A stretch of 64,000 nt of DNA from Paenibacillus sp. FSL M7-0420 (GCF_038002345.1 NZ_JBBOCJ010000001.1:7254001-7318000), one strand, 5' to 3'. Positions 51,142 to 60,894 are shown, counted from the stretch's first letter. Numbers and translations: made by a program. The notes: generated by a model not told the origin, from the sequence alone.

Positions 51142-52043
51142 CCATACAATGCCAAAGCAGCTTTCAAAATAACCATGACGGAGCGAAGCCCGAAGGATGC
51201 GGATGCCTGTATCTGGTGGCTACGCCGATCGGCAATCTGGAGGATATGACTTACCGGGCAGTACGCACGCTGAAGGAATGCGATATTATCGCAGCTGAGG
51301 ATACGAGACAGACGCGTAAGCTGCTGAGCCATTTTGAAATTACACCGTCCATGCTGTTCAGTTACCATGAGCATAACAAGGCCGCCAGTGGGCCGGAGCT
51401 GATACGCTATATAATAGAAGGTAAAAATCTGGCACTCGTCAGCGATGCCGGTCTGCCGGCGATTTCCGACCCTGGTGCCGATCTGGTAGCTCTGGCTGTC
51501 AGCCATCAGATTCCGGTGATTCCGGTGCCTGGAGCGAATGCCGCTTTGTCGGCTTTGATTGCCTCAGGGCTGCCTACCGCCAGCTTCACGTTCGTCGGCT
51601 TCCTGCCTAGAGAGCGCAAGGATATAAGGGCCGTTCTGGCACCTCTGCGTTCTGCCCAAGGGACGCTGCTCTTCTATGAGTCGCCGCACCGCGTGGCCAA
51701 GACCCTTGTTCATTTGCAGGAGGCCTTCGGCAACCGCCGGATTACACTGGCCCGTGAGCTGACTAAGCGGTATGAGGAGTTCCTGCGCGGAAGCATTGAG
51801 GAGTGCCTGGCCTGGCTGGAGGAGCATCCCCCGCTGGGAGAGTACGTAATTGTCCTTGAGGGAGAGAGTAAAGAGGAGGCCGAGCTGGCCGAGTCTTCCT
51901 GGTGGCGTCAGCTTAGTACCGGGGAGCATGTAGCCCATTATGAGGCTTCAGGCTTAACACGTAAGGATGCGATGAAAAAGGCAGCGTCCGACCGTGGCCT
52001 GTCCAAGCGCGATATTTATAATGAACTCCTGGAGCGGGGTTAG
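51138..52043 (+). CDS. rsmI: 16S rRNA 2'-O-methyltransferase RsmI
   Basis: A 301-residue tetrapyrrole-methylase-fold enzyme with LVATPIGNLEDMTYRAVRTL, AEDTRQTRKLL and LVSDAGLPAISDPGADLV. It methylates C1402 of 16S rRNA. The ATG overlaps the trmN6 stop (ATGA). Nothing recognisable follows until the repeat array near 52371. Confidence 0.96.
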   Translation: MTIQCQSSFQNNHDGAKPEGCGCLYLVATPIGNLEDMTYRAVRTLKECDIIAAEDTRQTRKLLSHFEITPSMLFSYHEHNKAASGPELIRYIIEGKNLALVSDAGLPAISDPGADLVALAVSHQIPVIPVPGANAALSALIASGLPTASFTFVGFLPRERKDIRAVLAPLRSAQGTLLFYESPHRVAKTLVHLQEAFGNRRITLARELTKRYEEFLRGSIEECLAWLEEHPPLGEYVIVLEGESKEEAELAESSWWRQLSTGEHVAHYEASGLTRKDAMKKAASDRGLSKRDIYNELLERG

Positions 52044-52141
52044 AACACTGCGGTGTTGTAGTTATTACAATTCCAGTAAAACCTAAAGATGGGTTTAACC
52101 ATCTGATTACCCAATGAAATAAATGTATTTCGTACACTTAT

Positions 52142-52381
52142 ATGGATTGTCTTGTTCCATTTATTGATTATAGTTGTAGTTTATACATTTATATGTATAG
52201 GAAAATAAATCTTTTGGAAGAATTATGTGGATATAAGTGTTCAAAGTACACTTATAATGATCAAATGGATGTTTTAGCAATAAATAGCTGTACAGAATAC
52301 AGTTATCCAAATTTCTCAAGACCATTTTTCTTATATAATGATTCTCACCTTAGGGGCGTTTGGCTTAGTGTAACGGACTGA
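52142..52381 (+). CDS. Doubtful AT-rich open frame
   Basis: A 79-codon frame, much AT-richer than its neighbours, rich in Tyr, Ser and Cys, with no Shine-Dalgarno sequence. Its end runs into the inverted-repeat array. It resembles no family I know. It may be chance in an AT-rich insertion. Confidence 0.15.
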   Translation: MDCLVPFIDYSCSLYIYMYRKINLLEELCGYKCSKYTYNDQMDVLAINSCTEYSYPNFSRPFFLYNDSHLRGVWLSVTD

Positions 52382-52553
52382 GGTGCTCTTATCCGGGAAG
52401 AAAGTCGTCACTTGAGTGATTAACGGACCGCAAGGACCTTATCGCCTGCAATTCAGCTCCAAAACGTCTCGCAGAAAGATGATAAGGTCGCCTGAGTCCG
52501 TTACGCTGCAAAAGGTGACGTTCTCGTGGGAATAAGGTCTTTTCGGTCCGTTA
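52371..52553. repeat. Palindromic array of four 22-bp motifs
   Basis: The motif TAACGGAC...CTTAT (22 bp) occurs forward at 52371-52392 and 52421-52442 and reversed at 52482-52503 and 52532-52553. Start-to-start spacing is exactly 50 bp on both sides. The 28-bp segments between motifs are also partly related in inverted orientation (both contain CGTCAC). The centre is a 39-bp spacer. The whole can fold into one large cruciform or RNA hairpin. Confidence 0.9.
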
Positions 52554-52943
52554 GATTTTTTGGGATGATAGGGTTTCATTATCTGACACTGTACTAGTCG
52601 CTCCACATAGCAAGTTCTGGCAAAAAGAAAGTCAGCAGCCAGTAACCATCCAGCATCCAAGTCGCTAGTCATTCTATAGTAAAGCGTATCCCGCAGGGAG
52701 AGCGTTCTACGCTCATCTATGACACGGGAGCACCCGGCGCAGCCGTCATAGGCACCTGCCTATGGCGAAACCCTTCGCATGGCAAGGCCTGAGGGATGAC
52801 CGCAGGGAGTCCGAAAAGGGCCGGTCCACCGCCGACCCGCGCTTCCTTCCGCGCCAGCTGCAGAGATCCCCCAAGCTTCCGGGTGTCCAGAGGGCCGGGG
52901 CCTTGGGGCCCTCCCTGTAGGGAGGGTTTGGGAGGGTACACAC
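52554..52943. other. Non-coding GC-rich stretch before the abrB terminator
   Basis: After the array comes about 120 bp of mixed sequence and then a GC-rich block (about 52690-52930) with short palindromes such as CATAGGCA-CC-TGCCTATG and CCTCCCT-GT-AGGGAGG. Open frames exist on the minus strand but have no ribosome site. B. subtilis has abrB and metS in this neighbourhood; metS is missing here. I cannot identify the origin of the block. Confidence 0.5.
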
Positions 52944-52972
52944 AAAAAAATACCTCCCGCGCGAACGGGAGG
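52944..52972 (-). terminator. Terminator behind abrB
   Basis: On the minus strand CCTCCCG and CGGGAGG form a stem followed by TATTTTTTT. Confidence 0.85.
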
Positions 52973-53035
52973 CCAAGGAGATATAAAAAGGTTAGAATTA
53001 ACAATTGGATTAGTTCCTATTATACCCTATTTATT

Positions 53036-53290
53036 TTAGTTTGTCACAGGGGTAGGGATAGCCGAAATGCATTCATGACAAACAATTTTACCTTTGAAGT
53101 AAGTTACATTCTCAGCATTGCCGCAGAAAATGCAAGCAGGCTCGTATTTCTTAAGCATGATCCGCTCACCGTCCACGTAAATTTCGAGCGCATCTTTTTC
53201 TCCAATGCCTAGGGTGCGACGCAATTCAATTGGAATAACGACCCGTCCAAGCTCATCTACCTTACGTACAATTCCTGTTGATTTCATCAT
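53036..53290 (-). CDS. abrB: Transition-state regulator AbrB with C-terminal cysteine cluster
   Basis: An 84-residue protein. The N-terminal half is the swapped-hairpin DNA-binding domain (GIVRKVDELGRVVIPIELRR). The C-terminal half differs from Bacillus AbrB: it has ACIFCGNAENVTYF and VCHECIS, two CxxC pairs that look like a zinc ribbon. AbrB represses post-exponential genes. Tandem ATGs lie at 53290 and 53287. It is on the minus strand, against its neighbours, with Spo0A boxes in its leader. Confidence 0.92.
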   Translation of the reverse strand: MMKSTGIVRKVDELGRVVIPIELRRTLGIGEKDALEIYVDGERIMLKKYEPACIFCGNAENVTYFKGKIVCHECISAIPTPVTN

Positions 53291-53322
53291 TACAATCGTT
53301 GCTCCTCTCAATGTTCAAAAGC

Positions 53323-53339
53323 GTCATTATTCGACATTC
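53323..53339 (-). promoter_or_regulatory. Tandem Spo0A boxes in the abrB leader
   Basis: On the minus strand TGTCGAATAATGACG gives a 0A box (TGTCGAA) followed ten bases on by a TGACG half. The same arrangement lies downstream of the B. subtilis abrB promoter, where phosphorylated Spo0A represses. Confidence 0.75.
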
Positions 53340-53359
53340 TTCACTGTTTTATGATATTT

Positions 53360-53388
53360 ATAATACCAACCATTCCCAAAACAGTCAA
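53360..53388 (-). promoter_or_regulatory. abrB promoter
   Basis: On the minus strand TTGACT (53383-53388) and TATTAT (53360-53365) with 17 bases between them. The Spo0A boxes lie just after the expected start point. Confidence 0.75.
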
Positions 53389-53480
53389 CCTTTTTTCAGG
53401 CTAATTTTAAGGAATCTTTTGAGACCACATTTATTCCGCGTTTGATCGGGCAAATCACTCTAAAAAAGCTTATGAAGATG

Positions 53481-53522
53481 TTTGTCGATTTGGCAGTATA
53501 TGAATCGCTAATATTCGACAAA
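53481..53522. promoter_or_regulatory. Further Spo0A-box-like sites between abrB and the HD gene
   Basis: TTTGTCGAA on the minus strand at 53514-53522 is a perfect 0A box, and TTTGTCGAT on the plus strand at 53481-53489 has one mismatch. They are upstream of the HD hydrolase gene and could control it, or abrB from a distance. Confidence 0.5.
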
Positions 53523-53565
53523 GAGCGACAATATATTATATAAAACAAGAAAAGGAGATGATTTC

Positions 53566-54849
53566 ATGAAGCAACCGCTGTCAGAAGAGAAGGTATTTAA
53601 GGACCCGGTCCACAACTACATCCATGTACAGGACACTATTATCTGGAGATTGATCAACACGATGGAGTTCCAGCGTCTGCGGCGCATCCGGCAGCTGGGC
53701 ACCTCCTATTTGACCTTTCACGGGGCGGAACACAGCCGGTTCTCCCATTCTCTGGGGGTATATGAGATTACGCGGAGGATTATTTCCCAGTTTGAACGGA
53801 GCGGCTATAAGGACTGGATGCCGGAGGAGCGACTGCTTACCCTGTGTGCGGCACTGCTGCATGATTTGGGGCATGGCCCATTTTCCCATTCTATAGAAGA
53901 AGCTTTCGAAATGGATCATGAGGACTGGACCTGCCGTATCATTCTGGAGGATACAGAGATTACGGCTATTCTGCGTGATGTGGCTGAAGATTTCCCCGGT
54001 AAAGTAGCCTCGGTTATCTCCAAAACCTATGAGCATGAAATTGTTGTCAATTTGGTGTCGGGACCGCTGGATGCGGACCGGATGGATTATCTGCTCCGGG
54101 ATGCATATTATACAGGGGTGAATTATGGAACCATCGACATCGACCGGATTCTGCGGATGCTGCGCCCTTATGACGGCCGGGTGGTTGTGAAGGAATCGGG
54201 GATGCATGCGATTGAGGATTACCTGATGTCACGGTACCAGATGTACTGGCAGGTCTATTTCCACCCGGTAACCCGCAGCTCTGAGATTATTCTCAGGCAG
54301 ATTCTCCGCCGGGCCAAGGAGCTGGTGCAGCAGCAGCATACCTTCCGCTTCATGATCGAGCCCTTAAGTGATCTGTTCAGCGGAGAGGTAACGGTAGGGC
54401 AGTACCTGCTGCTGGATGAAGCCTTGATGCAGACTGCCTTCATGCAGTGGACGCTGGAGGAGGATGACATCCTGAGCGACTTGTGCAGCCGGTTTATCCA
54501 TCGTAAACTGTATAAATATGTGGAGATGGAGCATTTGGATTCTGACACGATTGACGAAATCCGCCGCAGCTTCGCCGGTGCGGGACTCCGGCCCGATTAT
54601 GATCTGGAAATTGATTATCCCACCGATCTTCCCTATGATGTGTTCCGTCCGGGAGACGGCTTTGACAGCAAGCAGATCCTGCTTCTGGACAAGCATGACC
54701 GGCTGAGGGAAATCTCGGAGGTCTCGGATATTGTTCGCTCTATCAGTGGTATTCACCGCGGCAGATACCATCTGTATTTTCCGCAGGACAGACTGCAGAA
54801 AGCCCTTCCACAGCTGTCGCCGTCCATCGCAGAGATTTTTGCCAAATAA
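53566..54849 (+). CDS. HD-domain phosphohydrolase (YwfO-like)
   Basis: A 427-residue protein of the dGTPase-like HD family. HSRFSHSLGVYEI, the metal-binding HDLGHGPFSHSIEEAF and SGPLDADRMDYLLRDAYYTG are all intact. Relatives hydrolyse dNTPs or related nucleotides; B. subtilis YwfO is the closest recognisable type but lies elsewhere in that genome. AAAAGGAG precedes the ATG. It occupies the place of metS, 53 bp before tatD. Confidence 0.88.
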   Translation: MKQPLSEEKVFKDPVHNYIHVQDTIIWRLINTMEFQRLRRIRQLGTSYLTFHGAEHSRFSHSLGVYEITRRIISQFERSGYKDWMPEERLLTLCAALLHDLGHGPFSHSIEEAFEMDHEDWTCRIILEDTEITAILRDVAEDFPGKVASVISKTYEHEIVVNLVSGPLDADRMDYLLRDAYYTGVNYGTIDIDRILRMLRPYDGRVVVKESGMHAIEDYLMSRYQMYWQVYFHPVTRSSEIILRQILRRAKELVQQQHTFRFMIEPLSDLFSGEVTVGQYLLLDEALMQTAFMQWTLEEDDILSDLCSRFIHRKLYKYVEMEHLDSDTIDEIRRSFAGAGLRPDYDLEIDYPTDLPYDVFRPGDGFDSKQILLLDKHDRLREISEVSDIVRSISGIHRGRYHLYFPQDRLQKALPQLSPSIAEIFAK

Positions 54850-54903
54850 TCAGATCATGCTTGAAATTATAGATACAACAACAGGCCGAAAGGATGTAAT
54901 GTA

Positions 54904-55674
54904 ATGCAGTTATTCGACACCCATACCCATCTGGATGCTCCACAATTCGACGAAGACCGCGAAGAGGTCATTGCCAGGGCGCTGGAAGCCGGCGTCAGCA
55001 AGATGATCAACATCGGCTTTAACCGGGATACGATACCGACCACCATGCAGCTTGCCGAGAAATATGATTATATTTATGCAGCCGTTGGCTGGCATCCCCA
55101 GGATGCCATCACGATGAAGGACGGAGACCTGGAATGGATCGCCTCCTTATGCGCTCATCCCAAGGTGGTTGCCATCGGCGAGATTGGGCTGGATTACTAC
55201 TGGGATACCTCTCCTAAGGATGTGCAGCATGAAGTATTCCGCAAGCAGATCGGGCTGGCCCGTGAGCTGAAGATGCCAATCAGCATTCATAACCGTGATG
55301 CTCATGAAGATGTGATCCGTATACTCCGCGAGGAGAAGGCGGGCGAGGTTGGCGGCGTAATGCACTCCTTCTCCGGGAGCTGGGAAAGTGCCAAGATGTG
55401 TCTTGATTTGGGCTTCCATCTTTCTTTTGGAGGACCGATTACGTTCAAGAATGCCCGGGTGCCCAAAGAGGTGCTTGCCCAGACTCCGCTGGACCGGCTG
55501 CTGATCGAAACCGACTCCCCATATCTGACTCCGCACCCCTTCCGGGGCAAGCGAAATGAGACCGCTCATGTGAGGCTGGTAGCGGAGGCGGCCGCGGCAA
55601 TAAAAGGGATTGAATTACAGGAATTGGCGGAAATTACGTATGCGAACGCACTGGAACGATTTGGGATACTCTGA
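54904..55674 (+). CDS. tatD: TatD family metal-dependent DNase/hydrolase (YabD)
   Basis: A 256-residue TIM-barrel hydrolase with LFDTHTHLDAPQF, AIGEIGLDYYWD, ISIHNRDAHED, VMHSFSGSWE and ETDSPYLTPHP, which supply the two-metal site. Family members act as 3'-5' exonucleases or deoxyribonucleases. AAAGGATG precedes the start. Confidence 0.93.
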   Translation: MQLFDTHTHLDAPQFDEDREEVIARALEAGVSKMINIGFNRDTIPTTMQLAEKYDYIYAAVGWHPQDAITMKDGDLEWIASLCAHPKVVAIGEIGLDYYWDTSPKDVQHEVFRKQIGLARELKMPISIHNRDAHEDVIRILREEKAGEVGGVMHSFSGSWESAKMCLDLGFHLSFGGPITFKNARVPKEVLAQTPLDRLLIETDSPYLTPHPFRGKRNETAHVRLVAEAAAAIKGIELQELAEITYANALERFGIL

Positions 55675-55867
55675 AAACAGGAGTAAAAGCGGTGAAAAAT
55701 GAAGTATAGCGGATATATTAAACTTTTATGACGGAAAAACGGCCGATTATTACAATATTTTAATCATTTTTTTACGTAAACGTGGTTGAATCGTCCTTTA
55801 CAACATGTATCAAAACAGGATATCATCTTTTCAGTGCAGTGAGCTGTTGTAACTGTGACAGTCACTA

Positions 55868-56100
55868 ATTTCATGGATCGTCTCGCTGAGTCTCCGTATG
55901 GAGAACGGGGGAACCAATAATGCGCTGCCGCATGAACGTACAGAGTACAACGCAGAATTGCCGCAGGCATTATTTGATTTCTTTACGTGGTCTTTGGGGT
56001 GAATTTGAGGGCAACCGCCGTGAGCGGGTGACCTGAGATAGGGCGTCTCTCTTATGTCCGAACCCGACAGCTAACCCCGTAAGCGCAAGTAAGAGAGGAA
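55868..56100 (+). promoter_or_regulatory. Cyclic-di-AMP riboswitch (ydaO/yuaA type) of yabE
   Basis: The leader has the hallmark segments of this aptamer in order: GAACGGGGGAACCAATAATG, TCTTTGGGGTGAAT, GGGCAACCGCC, GAGCGGGTGACC and TGTCCGAACCCGACAGCTAA. CTCTCTTA pairs with TAAGAGAG near the 3' end. The class usually turns expression off when c-di-AMP is high and often controls cell-wall hydrolases. Here it stands before yabE. Confidence 0.93.
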
Positions 56101-56145
56101 ACCTCGTGCATAAGCATTCCGACGTATTCGACACCGGGAAGCCAC

Positions 56146-56172
56146 GAAAGAGTCCTCTATGAGCTCTTTTTA
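56146..56172 (+). terminator. Expression-platform terminator of the c-di-AMP riboswitch
   Basis: AAAGAG-TCCTC and the later CTCTTTTT form a hairpin with a T-run. Its TCCTCT arm can instead pair with AGAGAGGA at the end of the aptamer, giving the usual switch. Confidence 0.65.
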
Positions 56173-56199
56173 GGCTTCTTTTGTTTTGAATAATGAGAA

Positions 56200-56252
56200 T
56201 GCTCCCGGCATACTGTTATATAACAGATCTCCGGAGTAACTATGCCGAGCAG
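56200..56252 (+). other. Second hairpin in the yabE leader
   Basis: GGCATA and TATGCC, with GCTC/GAGC outside, enclose the palindrome CTGTTATATAACAG. There is no T-run. It lies between the riboswitch and yabE, and its function is unclear. The rest of 56253-56386 shows only the yabE ribosome site. Confidence 0.45.
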
Positions 56253-56386
56253 GCGATCCATGAGCAGGAAACGCTGAAGCAAGTGCGGGCGTATCCTGTT
56301 GCAAACTCAAACCTAGTTTCGTCAGAAGTGATACAGTCACCTTGAACTAACTTGGACGACGGGGCTATGTAAGGAGGATGGAAAGA

Positions 56387-57547
56387 GTGGGCGTATTCCA
56401 ACCAGAGGTATCCCATGATTCGCAATCATCCAGCAGGTCTTTCGCATTACGGTTGAAGCAAGTGAATCCCCGCGTAGTTTTACTTGCCGGTGTGGCATCG
56501 ATTGTTATCGCACTGTTAATACTGCTGTACGTACACGGTCAGAGCAAGAAAGAAATTACCCTAGTAATAGACGGACAGGTACAGACACTGGAGACGCGGG
56601 AAACGCTGTTCAGTGATGTGCTGGCTAAGGAACAGATTTCGCTGCAGGCGCATGATGAATTATCTATTGGCCTTAGTGATGAAATAAAAGACGGCGACCG
56701 TATCGTGATTAACACTGCGCAGAAGTTCGCTCTTACCGTAGACGGAAAGACCGAGACGTTATTTACGACCGAGGATACCATTGGTCAGGCCATCGACAAG
56801 CTGGGCTACAGCCTGGAAGGCTTAGACAAGATTTACCCTTCGCTAGAAACCGCAGTATCTGCAGACATGGAAATCAAAATTGTCCGGATTAACAAGCATG
56901 TGGTTCAACGGACAACTAATTTGCCTTTCCGGGTCATTAAGACAGCAGACCCCTCATTGACCAAGGGAACCGTAAGAGTGGCACAGGCAGGTAAGCCTGG
57001 CGTAATGGTCCAGCACATCGAGAAGATCTATCAAGATGGCGAGCTGGCATCCATGCGCATGATCGGCAAGGAAGTACAGACGGTTACCAAGGACAAAGTC
57101 ATTGCCATTGGAACCAAGCCGCTTCCTAAGCCCGTCGTAGTTACTGCCAAAGTTTCCAAACCTGTAACAACCTCCAAGTCATCTAAAGCGAGCGCAAAGG
57201 CCAGCAATGTTACCAGTAAGGCTGGTGTGGATTTCGAGTACAAAAGAATGATCAAAAACGTATCCATGACCGCGTATTCGTCGCAGGAACCGGGTATTGG
57301 AACACGTACTGCCTCCGGCACACGCGTAACGGAAGGCCGCACTATTGCTGTAGATCCTAGGGTTATACCAATTGGCTGGTGGGTGTATATTGAAGGATTA
57401 GGGTTTCGCCGAGCAGAGGATACCGGCGGTGCCATCAAAGGCAACAAGGTGGATGTCTATTACGATTCACTGAGTCATGCCCGTAATTTCGGCCGCAAGT
57501 CGCGCACACTCTATGTGATCGGACCTGTGAAGCCGGAGCTGAACTAA
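56387..57547 (+). CDS. yabE: YabE, cell-wall protein with DUF348, G5 and 3D domains
   Basis: A 386-residue membrane-anchored protein. A membrane helix (about residues 28-48) is followed by DUF348 ubiquitin-like repeats (TLVIDGQVQTLETRETLFSD and a second copy), a G5 domain, a Ser/Lys-rich linker and a C-terminal 3D domain (VDPRVIPIGWWVYIEG, AEDTGGAIKG, KVDVYY) with the three Asp residues of RpfB/MltA-like lytic enzymes. The start is GTG 56387, nine bases after AAGGAGG. It probably trims peptidoglycan. Confidence 0.93.
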   Translation: MGVFQPEVSHDSQSSSRSFALRLKQVNPRVVLLAGVASIVIALLILLYVHGQSKKEITLVIDGQVQTLETRETLFSDVLAKEQISLQAHDELSIGLSDEIKDGDRIVINTAQKFALTVDGKTETLFTTEDTIGQAIDKLGYSLEGLDKIYPSLETAVSADMEIKIVRINKHVVQRTTNLPFRVIKTADPSLTKGTVRVAQAGKPGVMVQHIEKIYQDGELASMRMIGKEVQTVTKDKVIAIGTKPLPKPVVVTAKVSKPVTTSKSSKASAKASNVTSKAGVDFEYKRMIKNVSMTAYSSQEPGIGTRTASGTRVTEGRTIAVDPRVIPIGWWVYIEGLGFRRAEDTGGAIKGNKVDVYYDSLSHARNFGRKSRTLYVIGPVKPELN

Positions 57548-57708
57548 ACGTAAAGTCTTTTGCAAATTAGCGGTTAATAAGATATAGTGAGGGAAGCACT
57601 TACGAAATTTCAGAGAGCTGCCGCTCATCACTTATACATTCTTTAGCCAAAAAGAAGGGGAGCGAATCCTCTTCTTTTTGCGTTCTGGAGTAAGGAGTAA
57701 AAATATTT

Positions 57709-59141
<1,433 letters not shown>

Positions 59142-59215
59142 AATACAGAAAACCCTCCCGGCGGATGAACCAACCGGGGCCTTTGCCCATAACATGGGGT
59201 AGAGGTGGTGTTGTG

Positions 59216-60124
59216 ATGAATCTAGGAGACTTGGTCATTCGTAAATCCTATGGCGGCGATGTGACCTTCCGGGTAGACAATATATTGCAGAATAGAGCAG
59301 TCATTAAAGGCACGGAGTTCCGTCTGCTGGCGGATTCCCCGCTGGAGGATCTGGTTCAGGTGCCTCCTACACGGGTTACCGAGCGGGGAGCGCGTGCGCA
59401 GATCAAGGCAACAGAATCTCTAACCTGGTTGCGTAAAGACCGGCAGGTGCAGAGCCAGCGAAGCGGAGAGAGCGTGTCGGGGTCCACGGGAACCTGGGGC
59501 CAATCTCCGAAGGAAACGGCTTATTTTGAAGTGCCGGGTAAGGTCCTGCATTTGGATGGTGATGCACTCTATCTGAAGAAGAGCCTGAGCCTCTACGAGC
59601 AGCTGCGCATACCGGCGGAGGGACATCATGTCAACGAATCCAAAATGGCGGAGACGCTGTACCGTCTGCTGCCCCGTGTGCGTCCCGATATCGTAGTGAT
59701 TACCGGCCATGATGGAGTACTTAAGCAACAGCAGAATTATGATTTGTACAGTCTGAGCAGCTATAAGAATTCACAGAATTTTGTGGCAGCCATCCGGGTG
59801 GCCCGTGAATATGAGCGGAATTTCGATGCTTTGACGATTGTAGCCGGAGCCTGCCAGTCGCACTTCGAGGCTCTCCTGGGCAATGGTGCCAACTTCGCCA
59901 GCTCCCCGGGCAGAATACTCATTCATGCCCTGGACCCGGTGTATATCGCGGCCAAGGCCTCTTTTACCTCTATCCGGGATACGGTGAACTTAAGCGATGT
60001 GCTGAGCCATACGATCAGCGGCAATCAGGGGATGGGCGGAATCGAGACGCGGGGCAGCTTCCGGATCGGAATGCCTCAGCTGCAGAACCTGGCTACGCTG
60101 AAGGTAGCGCCTTCGGTGCTGTAA
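59216..60124 (+). CDS. yabG: Sporulation-specific peptidase YabG
   Basis: A 302-residue protein of the YabG family: LGDLVIRKSYGGDVTFRVD at the start, IVVITGHDGVLK, ALTIVAGACQSHFEALL with a conserved Cys/His and the C-terminal GGIETRGSFRIGMP. It processes spore-coat proteins. ATG 59216 lies behind GAGGTGG; the open frame starts 17 codons earlier without a site. Confidence 0.93.
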   Translation: MNLGDLVIRKSYGGDVTFRVDNILQNRAVIKGTEFRLLADSPLEDLVQVPPTRVTERGARAQIKATESLTWLRKDRQVQSQRSGESVSGSTGTWGQSPKETAYFEVPGKVLHLDGDALYLKKSLSLYEQLRIPAEGHHVNESKMAETLYRLLPRVRPDIVVITGHDGVLKQQQNYDLYSLSSYKNSQNFVAAIRVAREYERNFDALTIVAGACQSHFEALLGNGANFASSPGRILIHALDPVYIAAKASFTSIRDTVNLSDVLSHTISGNQGMGGIETRGSFRIGMPQLQNLATLKVAPSVL

Positions 60125-60155
60125 CCATTCAAGTGATAACTGAACAGGCGGAAGG

Positions 60156-60188
60156 AATAGGGTAAGCATTCGTGCTTATCCTATTTTG
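60156..60188 (+). terminator. Terminator behind yabG
   Basis: AATAGGGTAAGCA-TTCG-TGCTTATCCTATT forms a 13-bp stem (one G-T pair) capped by a TTCG tetraloop. The T-run is short. Confidence 0.75.
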
Positions 60189-60295
60189 CTGCCACGGAAG
60201 CCGCTTAGGACACAAGATGGGTTAGGGAGCAGCCAGTCATCATTACTGATAACAAGGTGCTTAAGTCAGGAATATCCCCGTCTAAAAAAATTCCG

Positions 60296-60365
60296 TTGAC
60301 AACTTTTTTCTCATCATCTATAATTATTTATTTAATTTGACAAGTGGTTATAGAGGTTGTATAAT
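60296..60365 (+). promoter_or_regulatory. Two tandem sigma-A promoters of veg
   Basis: TTGACA-17-TATAAT occurs at 60296-60324 and again at 60337-60365, both perfect consensus with perfect spacing. Such strength matches the very strong veg promoter of B. subtilis. Confidence 0.95.
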
Positions 60366-60393
60366 GGACAAGGAAAGAGGTGGTCGTCAGGTA

Positions 60394-60669
60394 ATGGCTA
60401 ATAACGCGCTGTTAGAAATTAAACGCAGTCTTGAAGCTCACGTCGGTCATAAGATCACGTTGCGGGCTAACGGTGGCCGTCGGAAGACCGTTGAACGCAC
60501 CGGTGTCCTGGAAGAAACGTACCCTTCTGTATTTATTGTCAAACTCGATCAGGAGCAGCAGACATTCAAGCGTGTCTCCTATAGCTATGCCGATATACTT
60601 ACTGAATCTGTGGAAATCACAGTTACCGAAGACGATGGGCAGATGCGGATTATGTATATCAAAGCTTAG
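60394..60669 (+). CDS. veg: Veg protein
   Basis: A 91-residue protein matching Veg: [20 protein letters not shown], then [20 protein letters not shown] and [15 protein letters not shown]. Bacillus Veg stimulates biofilm matrix genes by inhibiting SinR. ATG 60394 lies behind GAGGTGG. Its promoters are the strongest protein-gene promoters visible in the window. Confidence 0.96.
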   Translation: MANNALLEIKRSLEAHVGHKITLRANGGRRKTVERTGVLEETYPSVFIVKLDQEQQTFKRVSYSYADILTESVEITVTEDDGQMRIMYIKA

Positions 60670-60675
60670 CGTCAT

Positions 60676-60705
60676 GACAGTCTCCCTGCGGGGGGGCTGT
60701 TTTTT
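60676..60705 (+). terminator. Terminator behind veg
   Basis: GACAGTCTCCC-TGC-GGGGGGGCTGT forms a stem with a G-T pair followed by six T. Repeat copy 2 begins 13 bases later. Confidence 0.8.
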
Positions 60706-60717
60706 GATAGAATTTTT

Positions 60718-60789
60718 ATGTTTTGGGGTCCCCGCAAAGTACCTGAGTCAACACCTACGCTAAAGCCCCACTTTGTGGGGTTATTTTGC
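60718..60789 (+). repeat. 72-nt structured repeat, copy 2
   Basis: Identical to copy 1 at 71 of 72 positions. It lies between the veg terminator and the sspF promoter. The distance of over 17 kb from copy 1 rules out a recent local duplication. Confidence 0.9.
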
Positions 60790-60815
60790 ATGTAGGGGTC
60801 TTCCTGAATTATGCT

Positions 60816-60845
60816 GCATGACACTGGCCTCCCGGCTGCATACTA
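60816..60845 (+). promoter_or_regulatory. Sigma-G promoter of sspF
   Basis: GCATG and CATACTA, 18 bases apart, fit the sigma-G consensus (GHATR, CATNHTA) at every position, as expected for a late forespore gene. Confidence 0.75.
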
Positions 60846-60894
60846 CATAGGCAGTACGTTCATCATAGAGCAGCATACAAGGGAGGAATTCGTA

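Noticed and set aside
52717..53004. 95-codon minus-strand frame rich in Gly and Pro
   Set aside because: It runs across the abrB terminator and has no ribosome site; more likely non-coding GC-rich sequence.
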